From Bacillota bacterium (GTDB lineage: Bacteria > Bacillota > UBA4882 > UBA8346): a stretch of DNA of 64,000 nt. This document shows, piece after piece, positions 8,818-16,577 of the stretch; within the stretch, counting starts at the first letter, position 1; every line of letters begins with the position of its first letter. The notes beneath the pieces were generated by a model. That model had not been told where the DNA came from. It did no database searches and saw only the letters and a program-made list of their open reading frames with translations. The translations under genes and the position numbers were made by a program. The stretch covers positions 1 through 64,000 of the forward strand of contig JARKQY010000043.1 of the NCBI GenBank assembly GCA_029974635.1, in the 5' to 3' direction.

Positions 8818-9658
8818 TGGGTTCCCCCATCGCGTATCTTAAGTATTCTTCGGTTTCCCGGCGCCGTCTTTGTTCGTCTTCAGTGTCTTCTACTTCTTGA
8901 CCATACTCTACGCCTTCTTCAACCGGCTTGGACGATATATATTCCAGAAAGGGTTTATCCGGACCTATGAAAGTAGACGGATGTTTAATAAATCTCAATT
9001 CCTCTCCTTTTTTGGCCTTGGCATAATTTTGCGCGGCCATTATCATTTCTCCGGCGGTATGCCCTTCTTTTAATCTGGTCCTCCAGCATTTATAGGCCTT
9101 GGTCTTTTCAACCTTTCTGGGACATTCTTTCCAAAATGATTCAAATTCGGGGGTATATTCCTCTTTTTTTAGAGGATCTTTTTCTTTATGTCCAGTCGCA
9201 TATATATTCTCTGTAGTAGTCTTATATCTGGTATTGGTCTGGTCATTTTGTCCTGATCTAGATGAGGTCAATTTGTCCTCATCGACTGGACAATCTGACC
9301 TGTCCATCTGGACATCAACGGTATTTTCATCTTCTTCTAACTCATTAAGTTTTTTGTAATCAATGGTATACCAGTTAGTTTTGTCATACTTCTTTTTATT
9401 AAAATTATTAACCTTAATAAGACCGTTATCTTTAAGATTGGTTAAGGTTCGTTGAATCGTCTTCGTGCTCCACCAGGGAAATTGAGATTGTAGTTCTTCA
9501 TGGGTAGCGTAAACCCAATTTTCACCTTCAATATCATGACCGCTTATTTCGATCCAATAGTGCAATTGTTGAATTACTATAGCCTCGTTCAAACCGATTT
9601 TTTTGGCTAACGAAGGAAGAACCAGTAAGGGTTTTTCGTCTAACAATAATTTACTCAT
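8810..9658 (-). CDS. Phage replication initiator, winged-helix/DnaD-like
   Basis: The N-terminal 110 residues resemble the winged-helix domain of phage replication proteins (IGLNEAIVIQQLHYWI; WSTKTIQRTLTNLKDNGLI). A charged, threonine-rich linker follows, and then a C-terminal helical segment (PEFESFWKECPRKVEKTKAYKCWRTRLKEG) of the type linked with helicase loading. It directly precedes the DnaB-type helicase. Start after GGGGTGATTGCACT. Confidence 0.8.
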   Translation of the reverse strand: MSKLLLDEKPLLVLPSLAKKIGLNEAIVIQQLHYWIEISGHDIEGENWVYATHEELQSQFPWWSTKTIQRTLTNLKDNGLIKVNNFNKKKYDKTNWYTIDYKKLNELEEDENTVDVQMDRSDCPVDEDKLTSSRSGQNDQTNTRYKTTTENIYATGHKEKDPLKKEEYTPEFESFWKECPRKVEKTKAYKCWRTRLKEGHTAGEMIMAAQNYAKAKKGEELRFIKHPSTFIGPDKPFLEYISSKPVEEGVEYGQEVEDTEDEQRRRRETEEYLRYAMGEPND

Positions 9659-10083
9659 AGTGCAATCACCCCGCTATATGACCGTTCTATTTCAACGATT
9701 GCCCTTTTGAAATAATAAACCGGCAAACCTCTTAATAATTCTTCCGTTTCTTCAGGATTACATTTACCCAATGCAGTCTTTTGAATAAGTTCTTTGATTA
9801 ATATTCGGGTAGCCATTTTCCAGATTTCCTCATTTGACGGCGATAACTTTAAAGCCCGTTCAACCATGGACTGAGATTGTTCCGTATGCTTTTCTCCGGA
9901 TAAAACCATTGAATTCAATAGGCCAATGATTTCTTTAAAAGCTTTTTCCCGTTCTTTCTGCCGGGCTATTATATCTTTAAGCTCCATATAGCAAAAATTG
10001 TTCTCCAATAGATGGCCATTCACATCTTTAAACCCCTGTGCTGCAATTTGTTCAGCTAACAAACCGGCATCTTCATACATCAT
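9655..10083 (-). CDS. Phage protein of unknown function (142 aa)
   Basis: No family recognised. It is mostly helical and acidic, with GGAGGTGAATTCGT before the ATG. It overlaps both neighbours by a few bases, the upstream zinc-finger protein and the downstream initiator, so it belongs to the early operon. Confidence 0.7.
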   Translation of the reverse strand: MMYEDAGLLAEQIAAQGFKDVNGHLLENNFCYMELKDIIARQKEREKAFKEIIGLLNSMVLSGEKHTEQSQSMVERALKLSPSNEEIWKMATRILIKELIQKTALGKCNPEETEELLRGLPVYYFKRAIVEIERSYSGVIAL

Positions 10084-10561
10084 ACGAATTCACCTCCTGA
10101 ATTTTTGCGGATTCATTAGAAGGAGTATTGCAACCCTGCGGACAGCTCAGTAATCTTTCCGATACCGGTTTCCCTGACCGGACAATACCGGACCATTCCC
10201 GGCCGCATTGGTCGCACTTCAGTAATACCCGGCGTTCCTCGGTAACGGCGATATGTTTCTTCTTGCCGATACTCTCCCAATCCGGGCGTTCTAATAAATC
10301 CTTAAAGTAATCTGCCACGGTATAAGTAACAAAGAATGTATCATTTTTCTTGTAGTAAGATATACTACCGGGGTTATTAGGTTCAAGCTGGGTATAGTTT
10401 AATCTGACTAGAACTGTTGCATCATAAAGTCTCCTGCCCTCAATTTTACAGGCTTCCTTGAACTGCCTTTTGTTTTTTCTTTGACATAAAGTTTCATCAA
10501 AGATTCTTGCAACAAGATCACAAATAACATACTCTTCATTTTCCGCAGTAATATTAATCAA
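10073..10561 (-). CDS. Phage early protein with a Cys4 zinc-finger region (162 aa)
   Basis: No named family. Residues ~115-145 contain CDQCGREW and later CPQGC, a plausible four-Cys zinc site. The TTG start follows GGGGGTGGCAAAAG. It overlaps the upstream gene by four bases and the downstream one by eleven, so it is translationally coupled. Confidence 0.7.
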   Translation of the reverse strand: MINITAENEEYVICDLVARIFDETLCQRKNKRQFKEACKIEGRRLYDATVLVRLNYTQLEPNNPGSISYYKKNDTFFVTYTVADYFKDLLERPDWESIGKKKHIAVTEERRVLLKCDQCGREWSGIVRSGKPVSERLLSCPQGCNTPSNESAKIQEVNSYDV

Positions 10562-10911
10562 CTTTTGCCACCCCCTTTTTCGGGCCGATCTTCAACAAAT
10601 AGCAATATTTTTCCGTCCTTATAAAAAATCGAAAAATTAATTGGTTCGGTGGAGTTGGACGTTATTAGCGCCCCTCCGCTCTTCTTTTCCTCCTCTTGCC
10701 TTGCCCGCTCTTCATCAAAAAATGCCTGAAGATAAGCGGCTACATATAATTCCCGGGGATTCTCCAAAGCTTTTTCGAGAATTTTTTGAAAAAACGGTTC
10801 ATTCTTGCAATCTTCATAGCGTTGACAGGCTAACTCATAAAGTTCCTTTTGAAGCGCTTGGTTGGTCTTTTCCTTTGTTCTTTCCTGAAACTCCGGTTTA
10901 ACTTCTATCAT
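10558..10911 (-). CDS. Phage early protein of unknown function (117 aa)
   Basis: A highly charged, helical protein (N-terminal EFQERTKEKTNQALQKELYE) followed by an EER/K-rich middle. A strong AAGGAGATTGAATC precedes the ATG. No family is recognised. It is the first gene of the coupled set leading into the replication genes. Confidence 0.7.
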   Translation of the reverse strand: MIEVKPEFQERTKEKTNQALQKELYELACQRYEDCKNEPFFQKILEKALENPRELYVAAYLQAFFDEERARQEEEKKSGGALITSNSTEPINFSIFYKDGKILLFVEDRPEKGGGKS

Positions 10912-11042
10912 GATTCAATCTCCTTACAGAAATGAATTTGATGAATCTTCGGACCATCATCCCTATTGTTTTGTTGAAACGCAGATTACTTTGTGATCTG
11001 GGTGTATGAATTCAATGATACTTATGTTTTTTTGGCAACTTT

Positions 11043-11288
11043 TCAAACACGATCATTTAAAGCCCCTCCTAATTTTGGGGTATATTTTAGAACAGATATC
11101 CCGTGATTCGTTATCTTAACTTTATCGATAGTGTCATGGGACACACCGGGGATTTTGGCGATTTCTTCGCGAGTTTCAACCGGCTTGAAAGGTTCCGCAG
11201 ATTTCTGCGAAACCTTTCCAAAATCTTGACCGCTTCTTATGAGATTTTCCTTCATCTTGGCTTTTACAACTTCTTCTAATTACAAAAA
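11043..11288 (-). pseudogene. Remnant of a phage ParB-like DNA-binding protein
   Basis: The open frame (ATG at 11255) codes for 70 residues. The middle part, VETREEIAKIPGVSHDTIDKV, is the conserved helix-turn-helix block of ParB-like phage proteins, which usually follows KAKENL. Here VKAKMKENL straddles the only available ATG, so family sequence continues upstream to an in-frame TAA at about 11289. After DKVK the sequence no longer resembles the family. I read it as a short remnant cut at both ends; a small functional gene is possible but less likely. Confidence 0.55.
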
Positions 11289-11302
11289 CCAACTTAGACC
11301 GC

Positions 11303-11548
11303 CTAAATTTCGTCTTGTAATTGCTCACGCGCATCATTAAACCCCTGTAAATATCCTAGCTTGTAGTTTAAACAAGGATCTTTTGAGGGATATTTAGTTT
11401 GTTCATATCGGAGATGAGCAATTATAATAATTTGTTCGTCTCCTATTTTTGCTAGTTCTGTTCGTTGCTCTTTTTCCGTCGACACAGTTGCATCTAAAGC
11501 ACCTTGCTCAATGTCATTTAAAACTTTTTCTTCGGTTAATTGATTCAC
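11303..11548 (-). CDS. Phage protein of unknown function (81 aa)
   Basis: The GTG start at 11548 is preferred, because GGGAGGTATTAGC precedes it; an ATG at 11563 lies inside that site. No family is recognised. It carries a hydrophobic strand-like stretch, DEQIIIIAHLRYEQ, and a C-terminal LGYLQGFNDAREQLQ helix. Confidence 0.6.
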   Translation of the reverse strand: MNQLTEEKVLNDIEQGALDATVSTEKEQRTELAKIGDEQIIIIAHLRYEQTKYPSKDPCLNYKLGYLQGFNDAREQLQDEI

Positions 11549-11650
11549 GCTAATACCTCCCATAATTTTTTTAGGTTTATAATTTACCCACGATTTTCAT
11601 TTTTTAATGTCCTTTTGGCGATGCTCCGCTAAAAATGGGACATCCTTAGT

Positions 11651-11902
11651 TTAATATCTTTCATCTAATCCGTTTTTGCCTTTCGGAAGTATGCCGAATA
11701 GTTCACAAAGCTTGTCCTTAATAATCCGATATTCATCACTAACTTTATAGTAATGAACGCCTTCTAGGATGGGGCCAAATGGTGTTTTGCCGCTAATTAC
11801 CCAAGGCATAAACTTTGGTTTTGATACACCAACCAAAGTAGCGGCCTCCGTTGGTCTTAAAACTTCAGGAAAATCTTCATATCGACGCGGTTTCTTAGAC
11901 AT
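11651..11902 (-). CDS. Excisionase-like helix-turn-helix protein
   Basis: The 83-residue protein has a MerR/excisionase-style HTH: EVLRPTEAATLVGVSKPKFMPWV. Such proteins act as excisionases or early regulators in phages. Start follows AGGGGTTGATTCC. It is far from the integrase, so an excisionase role is uncertain. Confidence 0.55.
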   Translation of the reverse strand: MSKKPRRYEDFPEVLRPTEAATLVGVSKPKFMPWVISGKTPFGPILEGVHYYKVSDEYRIIKDKLCELFGILPKGKNGLDERY

Positions 11903-11948
11903 GGAATCAACCCCTATCCTTCATCTTTTGGCTTTACCAACGTTAGAA

Positions 11949-12188
11949 TTAATAATCGCCGCTTCTTTCGATTATCTGGCATACCGTCAAACCTTTTTCT
12001 TCCGGGATATCGATCATAGAATGAACTTCAAAAACCTGATTATAATAGCTTAAACACCCGGCAATATGTGCATGAATCCAACCATCGGTTTTTTCCTGTT
12101 TTTTATACTCTTCAATTGCTTCATAAACACCCAATATCGGATCTTCCTGCGGTTCTTCTTTGGGAACCCACTTTAATACTTCACCCAT
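11949..12188 (-). CDS. Phage small protein, paralogue 1 (79 aa)
   Basis: The ATG at 12188 follows GGAGGATAACA. The product shares a pattern with the gene at 12367: EDP-x-L-x2-Y-x-AI-x2-YK, then a W-I motif, (I/V)(A/V)GCL(S/A)YYN, and a C-terminal xIVQII/M-xxxGDY. No named family. The start overlaps the stop of the 56-residue gene between the two paralogues. Confidence 0.7.
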   Translation of the reverse strand: MGEVLKWVPKEEPQEDPILGVYEAIEEYKKQEKTDGWIHAHIAGCLSYYNQVFEVHSMIDIPEEKGLTVCQIIERSGDY

Positions 12189-12351
12189 TGTTATCCTCCG
12201 CTTTCGAGTAAACACGATTAACATCTATAAGGCATTTTGCGTAGCCGATCTTGATCATCAATAAATCATTTTTGCTCAAACGTTTTTTGAAAGGCAATTT
12301 TATCCCTTTACAGCGTTTTTCGATAAATTCGGTTATTTGATCTGTAGTCAT
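12181..12351 (-). CDS. Small phage protein between two paralogues (56 aa)
   Basis: A complete frame of 56 codons begins at 12351 after AAAAGGAGTTGGTTTTC and ends in TGA, overlapping the ATG of the next gene (ATGGGTGA). The product is very basic (17 K/R), beginning MTTDQITEFIEKRCKGIKLP. The strong ribosome site and coupling support translation. No family recognised. Confidence 0.65.
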   Translation of the reverse strand: MTTDQITEFIEKRCKGIKLPFKKRLSKNDLLMIKIGYAKCLIDVNRVYSKAEDNNG

Positions 12352-12366
12352 GAAAACCAACTCCTT

Positions 12367-12561
12367 TTAATAATCTCCGACCATTTTCATGATTTGAACA
12401 ATCGACATATCAGCATAGTCCCCAGTATGCTTTTGTATCGTTGCAAAAAGGTTATAGTATGCCAAACAACCGACTATCCGAACCCGTATCCAGTCGTCAC
12501 TTTTACCGATACTCTTGTAATATTCTATAGCGCGATAAATTTTTAAAGCCGGATCTTCCAT
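12367..12561 (-). CDS. Phage small protein, paralogue 2 (64 aa)
   Basis: The ATG at 12561 follows GGGGGGTTGCTA. The product starts MEDPALKIYRAIEYYKSIGK and contains WIRVRIVGCLAYYN and IVQIMKMVGDY, clearly similar to the product of 11949-12188. This looks like an ancient tandem duplication. Confidence 0.7.
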   Translation of the reverse strand: MEDPALKIYRAIEYYKSIGKSDDWIRVRIVGCLAYYNLFATIQKHTGDYADMSIVQIMKMVGDY

Positions 12562-12628
12562 TAGCAACCCCCCTTACAGGAATTTGTTTCCTCCCGGCGA
12601 AATTGCAAACTGGAAGGAGGTGATTATA

Positions 12629-12796
12629 TTGAGTGCGAGAATGGAAGAAAAACAAATTGCAAAAGAAATAATTAATGAAATGCTTAGAGCAAATGCTTTT
12701 GTACGTAGTGAATATCCAAACACCAAAACTGTTACAGAAATGATTTGTCAAGCCTACAAAGAAATTCTAAAAACTATTTCTCAAGACCAAATTTAA
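12629..12796 (+). CDS. Plus-strand small protein in the early region (55 aa)
   Basis: A textbook AAGGAGGTGATTATA precedes a TTG at 12629. The product (LSARMEEKQIAKEIINEM at the start, then Y-K-rich helix to ISQDQI) is helical. It is the only gene in this stretch on the plus strand, opposite its neighbours, and has its own terminator at 12821-12864. No family is recognised. Its opposite orientation and separate terminator suggest independent control. Confidence 0.65.
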   Translation: MSARMEEKQIAKEIINEMLRANAFVRSEYPNTKTVTEMICQAYKEILKTISQDQI

Positions 12797-12820
12797 CTTG
12801 CTCAATAAGCCCATTTTTTT

Positions 12821-12864
12821 AGTCTCTGGCAATATCCGTAGACATTGTTGGAGACTTTTTCTTA
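12821..12864 (+). terminator. Rho-independent terminator of the plus-strand small gene
   Basis: AGTCTCTGGCAAT can pair with ATTGTTGGAGACT (13 pairs, three G-U), followed by TTTTTCTTATTT. Confidence 0.7.
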
Positions 12865-12896
12865 TTTAATTCAACTCATAAAGCTGGTTTACCAGT

Positions 12897-13283
12897 TCAC
12901 AGCCTTGCAAACCCTTTAAAAAGCTTGTCCCTTATATCTTCCAGCAAATGGGCAACTTCAAGGTATTCGTCTATGTATGGAATTGGAGTCAATAAAATTT
13001 CCCACATTTTTGAAGTACCGATAGTATCAATAAGTACGTTCCATTTTTTAGTCTCCGCTTCCCAATCGTCACCATCGGGATTTGCCAATAAGTCTATAAG
13101 CTCATCAAAGCCGTATTCTGTAAGTTCATACTGTTCAGCTGTTTCATTCGATATATTACAAGCGGCAAAAACAGCTAGGATAACGCTAATTTCCCTCTCT
13201 TTTTCATTGCCGCTTATATGTTGAATAAAGGTATCGATCTGGTCATCCCTTGATAAATCTTCAAATTTGGTTGCACCCTCCAT
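12897..13283 (-). CDS. Phage protein of unknown function (128 aa)
   Basis: An acidic helical protein with no recognised family. AAAGGAGACTGTCAAA precedes the ATG. A helix-rich N-terminus is followed by a run of D/E/W (NPDGDDWEAETKKW). It lies between the plus-strand small gene and the J-domain gene. Confidence 0.7.
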   Translation of the reverse strand: MEGATKFEDLSRDDQIDTFIQHISGNEKEREISVILAVFAACNISNETAEQYELTEYGFDELIDLLANPDGDDWEAETKKWNVLIDTIGTSKMWEILLTPIPYIDEYLEVAHLLEDIRDKLFKGFARL

Positions 13284-13306
13284 TTTGACAGTCTCCTTTA
13301 CTGTTT

Positions 13307-14107
13307 TTAAATAAGAGCTTCGTATGCTTGCCGTATTGCGATAAACTGTTTTTGATCGCCTCCCGCATCCGGATGATATTTCTTAGCCAGGCGCCTGAAT
13401 GCGGATTTAATTTCAAACTCGCCGGCCCCCACCGGTAGCCCTAAAGTATTATAGGCTGACTCAATATTTTGTTGCGGAGCGGTGTAAATGCAATGGCGTG
13501 TGCGCCACCACTCATTAAACCATCTATCTTTTTCTTGCCGTCTCTTTTCGCGTTCAATATCAATCCTTTTCTTTACGATTTCAGCCAATCGGATAATTTC
13601 GTTTAACCAGCTTATCCGCTCACCCTCCGGCGTATTTAGCCACTCAATTACGGGCTTGATTTTAGTAAAATTGATTTTTCCTATTCTCTCGAATAATCGT
13701 TCCTCTTCAGGACAATCAACCAAGGGCCAAGGCGCTTCACATACAATTTGCTTAAGATATTCAATCTTTCGGCGCTCATCAAACGGGATCCTCAGATATT
13801 CCTCTTGTAACCGTGCCTGCCTTTCTGCTTGCTTCCGGCGCTGTTCATTGTACCAATCGTTAATTGTTTGAAGACGCCGGACTAATTCGTCAACTAAAAT
13901 AAACGATACTGTCTGTGGAATATCCGCGGCGCTTATCTTCTTAACCTTACGATTTTTCACGCATTCCGCCAGCTTTTGAGCATCGCGGACCCAAAAAGAC
14001 GGCTTATACTCTTCCAACCACTTTGCAAATTCCTTAACCGGTTTGACAGAGCGTGGCAAGTAGCGTAATATATATTGCCAGCTATCTGGTTTTGGTCTGC
14101 GCGGCAT
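13307..14107 (-). CDS. J-domain (DnaJ-like) phage protein
   Basis: The C-terminal ~55 residues form a J domain: AYNTLGLPVGAGEFEIKSAF, RRLAKKYHPDAGGDQKQF. The HPD tripeptide that stimulates Hsp70 ATPase is intact. The long N-terminal part (~200 residues) is basic, helical and not recognised. The J domain at the C-terminus, not the N-terminus, is unlike classical DnaJ. The neighbouring gene is the antirepressor. A role in recruiting host DnaK, as in phage replication or head assembly, is inference. Confidence 0.8.
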   Translation of the reverse strand: MPRRPKPDSWQYILRYLPRSVKPVKEFAKWLEEYKPSFWVRDAQKLAECVKNRKVKKISAADIPQTVSFILVDELVRRLQTINDWYNEQRRKQAERQARLQEEYLRIPFDERRKIEYLKQIVCEAPWPLVDCPEEERLFERIGKINFTKIKPVIEWLNTPEGERISWLNEIIRLAEIVKKRIDIEREKRRQEKDRWFNEWWRTRHCIYTAPQQNIESAYNTLGLPVGAGEFEIKSAFRRLAKKYHPDAGGDQKQFIAIRQAYEALI

Positions 14108-14110
14108 AGG

Positions 14111-14986
14111 TTACTCCTTATTTAATAGACTAACTTGTTTAGAATGGCCTTGAACATCCCGCTCACAAAGCGGCGCAATTTCATTTTCTTTAAGAAATTC
14201 ATAAAGGAATTTCCGCCCGGCCTGGGTCCAATTCATGTTCACCTTGCTGAATGCCGCTTTATCGTTTTCAATATCAATGGTATAACTCTGGGTATATCCA
14301 TACTTGGCGTATTCATCATACAAATACCAGTTATCACCGCGTTTATATTGGATTTGAAATGAATGGAGCAACTTATTAAAAGCGGGTGCAGTCATACCAT
14401 AATCTTTTGCGATTTGTGTAACAGTCATAGTACCAGGGTTTTGCAATATTTTATCGAGGTATTCAGCCTTTGGTTTGGCGACAGTAAGTTCAGATTTAAG
14501 CTCGGCGTTATCCGTTAAAAGTTTTTGATTTTGTTCCCATTGATCGGCAGCAATTCGCAAAGCTTCTGCGAAATTATGGGGAACGGGGAATTGAGTTTCT
14601 TTCATCTCGAAGTATTCATCCAAGATTTGTTCATACTTGTCCCAGGCCAGATCGTCGTTGAAGATTTTGAGGAGTTTGCTGTAGCCGATACGAGAGAGGA
14701 TATAGATGTTTTGAGAATTTGCAATAGATTGTTTTGATAAAACCCCAGCTTGAAGAAGTGGGTCGATTTGGTCGACCGAGTTTTTTAAATCAATAACATC
14801 TATGCCGACTCTAAATTTTGAACGGTTATTATTAATTGCCTCGTTAACATGTTTTAAATCCATGTCATGCAATTCAGCTACCGTTTTAGCCAACATTGCC
14901 GGCTTGTCCGAACCGAATCCACCAGCGACTTTCAGGACTTCGATACCACAGACGGTGGTTTTGCCTTGAATGGTGAGGTTGTTCAT
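14111..14986 (-). CDS. ORF6N/KilAC phage antirepressor
   Basis: The N-terminal ~120 residues are an ORF6N domain (VAELHDMDLKHVNEAINNNRSKF), and the C-terminal ~110 a KilAC DNA-binding domain (TVTQIAKDYGMTAPAFNKLL; WTQAGRKFLYEFL). Such proteins antagonise repressors and promote lytic entry. The start follows GAGGAGGGCTAAT. It directly follows the Cro-like gene, and a palindrome matching the putative operators lies ~30 bases upstream. Confidence 0.88.
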   Translation of the reverse strand: MNNLTIQGKTTVCGIEVLKVAGGFGSDKPAMLAKTVAELHDMDLKHVNEAINNNRSKFRVGIDVIDLKNSVDQIDPLLQAGVLSKQSIANSQNIYILSRIGYSKLLKIFNDDLAWDKYEQILDEYFEMKETQFPVPHNFAEALRIAADQWEQNQKLLTDNAELKSELTVAKPKAEYLDKILQNPGTMTVTQIAKDYGMTAPAFNKLLHSFQIQYKRGDNWYLYDEYAKYGYTQSYTIDIENDKAAFSKVNMNWTQAGRKFLYEFLKENEIAPLCERDVQGHSKQVSLLNKE

Positions 14987-14987
14987 A

Positions 14988-15224
14988 TTAGCCCTCCTCT
15001 TTAAATACTTTTTTAGAACAATATGTTCTTCGAGAGGCTAAAAAAACTTTTTCCGGTTTTTGCTTGTAAACTAATGCCATTTTTTCAATAAGACTAGTAC
15101 TTGGTGTTCTTCGATTATTTTCAATCATACTTAAATAATCTTGTGTTATATTGAGCGCTTTTGCAGCCTTATTTTGGCTTATATTGTTTTTTTGCCGCAT
15201 CTGTTGTAAAGTTAAATTACTCAA
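14988..15224 (-). CDS. Cro-like helix-turn-helix regulator
   Basis: The 78-residue HTH_XRE protein (MRQKNNISQNKAAKALNITQ; YLSMIENNRRTPSTSLIEKM) is the first gene of the lytic operon, divergent from the CI-like repressor. The TTG at 15224 has GGAGTG six bases upstream; a GTG at 15233 overlaps that site. Confidence 0.82.
   Translation of the reverse strand: MSNLTLQQMRQKNNISQNKAAKALNITQDYLSMIENNRRTPSTSLIEKMALVYKQKPEKVFLASRRTYCSKKVFKEEG
15015..15029. promoter_or_regulatory. Operator-like palindrome O1
   Basis: AGAACAATATGTTCT has perfect 6-base arms (AGAACA/TGTTCT) around ATA. It lies inside the last codons of the Cro-like gene, ahead of the antirepressor gene. Related sites lie at 15241-15255 and 15346-15360. 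Confidence 0.55.
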
Positions 15225-15240
15225 ATAATTCACTCCTTTT

Positions 15241-15255
15241 CGTACAATACGTTCT
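15241..15255. promoter_or_regulatory. Operator-like palindrome O2
   Basis: CGTACAATACGTTCT matches O1 at 11 of 15 positions and sits between the lytic promoter and the Cro-like gene. Confidence 0.5.
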
Positions 15256-15267
15256 TGACCTAAATAT

Positions 15268-15296
15268 ATATTATAGCACTTATAGTACTATGTCAA
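15268..15296 (-). promoter_or_regulatory. Putative lytic (PR-like) promoter
   Basis: On the minus strand TTGACA (15296-15291) is followed by TAATAT at 17 bases or TATAAT at 15 bases (15275-15270). It faces the Cro-like gene. Confidence 0.65.
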
Positions 15297-15345
15297 GAGT
15301 TATTATAAAATATTAGCAAATTTTGTACGATAATAATATAAATAT

Positions 15346-15360
15346 AGAACAATATGTTAT
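15346..15360. promoter_or_regulatory. Operator-like palindrome O3 at the repressor start
   Basis: AGAACAATATGTTAT differs from O1 at one base and overlaps a TATACT -10-like box (15358-15363) just before the repressor gene, as expected for autoregulation. A degenerate half-site (ATTTTGTACG) lies at 15319-15330. Confidence 0.5.
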
Positions 15361-15380
15361 ACTAGTTAGGGGTGACTGTT

Positions 15381-15932
15381 TTGCCAAATAGAATAAAAGA
15401 GTTGCGATGCGAACAAAATTTAACACAAGCTGAACTCGGAAAAATAATAAATGTTTCCCAAAGGTCTGTTGGATTTTATGAATCCGGAGATCGAGATCCT
15501 GATACTGATACTTTAAAAAAACTAGCCGATTTATTTAATTGTTCAATCGACTATCTATTAGGACAATCTAAAATCCGCAATTTAGATGAAGCTTCAAAAG
15601 TATTAACTGAACATAAAATTACTTTGGCAAATATCATTAACGATAAAGAAGGTCAAAAATTAGAGCTAGTGCGAAATCTTAAATCGCTTTCGTCAGATTC
15701 CCAAAAAGCGGTCATGAAACTTGCAGATGATTATATAGCTAAAACTAAAAATGAGGCTGAGCTTAACGAAGCAGAAGCATATAAAGAATCTGATCAAATA
15801 CATCTCAAAAATGATATCGAAAATAAGACCTTGGAAATTATTGATTTAATTTATTCAATGAAAGAATTGTCTGAATCTGATTTAAAAATGGTCGAATCTT
15901 TGGTTGAACATCTTAAAGCTAAAAACAAATAA
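15381..15932 (+). CDS. CI-like phage repressor (HTH_XRE)
   Basis: The N-terminal ~65 residues are an XRE HTH (RIKELRCEQNLTQAELGKII; SVGFYESGDRDPDTDTLKKL; FNCSIDYLLGQS). The C-terminal ~110 residues are charged and helical, without the LexA-type Ser/Lys peptidase motifs, so RecA-stimulated self-cleavage is not evident. The TTG start at 15381 is chosen because AGGGGTGA lies five bases upstream; a GTG at 15372 overlaps it. It is divergent from the Cro-like gene across the operator region. Confidence 0.85.
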   Translation: MPNRIKELRCEQNLTQAELGKIINVSQRSVGFYESGDRDPDTDTLKKLADLFNCSIDYLLGQSKIRNLDEASKVLTEHKITLANIINDKEGQKLELVRNLKSLSSDSQKAVMKLADDYIAKTKNEAELNEAEAYKESDQIHLKNDIENKTLEIIDLIYSMKELSESDLKMVESLVEHLKAKNK

Positions 15933-16027
15933 TGAAGATACTGCACCAAGAGAATCAGGTTCGGGGAAGTAATCCCTTTTAGTTAGAGGAATTTAGGAAA
16001 TGGTTGAAACATCATGATCGCACCAAG

Positions 16028-16054
16028 AATGACTTTTAAAATAGTCATTTTTTC
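16028..16054 (+). terminator. Terminator behind the repressor
   Basis: AATGACT pairs with AGTCATT, followed by TTTTTCATTTTT. It lies between the repressor and the cargo pair. Confidence 0.7.
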
Positions 16055-16081
16055 ATTTTTTATAATGAAAGGCAGGTTAGC

Positions 16082-16573
16082 ATGAAAAAAAACTATTCCC
16101 AAGAGGAAATAGACAACTTAATTCAATGCGAAAAAACAATCACAGATCCTCCAAAACGTGTTATGATATTAGAAAGCGGTCATTATCGTAATAACATGAA
16201 ATTAGTTTCTAGCGATCAGTCACATGAATTTGAAGTCTTCATCAGAGTCAATAAGGATTTCTCGGAAAATTTTTCGATTGGATTAATTTATGTGCCTCAT
16301 GACGGTTCAGGATCACTACCATTAATCCGTTGCAATGGCTGCCATGGAGAACATTATAACGGAGGACAGGAGCATTTTATTGCTTATCACGTTCACTTGG
16401 CAAAAGAGGACAATCTAGCAGAAGGTTTAAATCCTTTAAAATATGCCGAAATTATAAATGATTATGCTACCTATCAAGATGCTTTAGCTTATTTTATCAA
16501 ACGATGTAATATACTAAATTACCAAAAGCATTTTTCATTTTTGAATAACCCTGAAAACCTAAAACTATTCTAA
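16082..16573 (+). CDS. DUF6978-like cargo protein
   Basis: The 163-residue protein resembles the DUF6978 family: a short N-terminal QEEIDNLI helix, a β-rich middle (KLVSSDQSHEFEVFIRV), a CNGCHGEHYN strand with two cysteines and a histidine, then HFIAYHVHLA and ALAYFIKRCNI. The function is unknown. GAAAGGCAGGTTAGC precedes the ATG. It is followed by a DUF1828-like gene four bases downstream, on the same strand as the repressor and integrase, where lysogeny-expressed cargo usually lies. Confidence 0.65.
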   Translation: MKKNYSQEEIDNLIQCEKTITDPPKRVMILESGHYRNNMKLVSSDQSHEFEVFIRVNKDFSENFSIGLIYVPHDGSGSLPLIRCNGCHGEHYNGGQEHFIAYHVHLAKEDNLAEGLNPLKYAEIINDYATYQDALAYFIKRCNILNYQKHFSFLNNPENLKLF

Positions 16574-16577
16574 GTGA

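Noticed and set aside
15381-15932. LexA/CI-type self-cleaving repressor
   Set aside because: The C-terminal part lacks the Ala-Gly and Ser/Lys peptidase motifs and is charged and helical.
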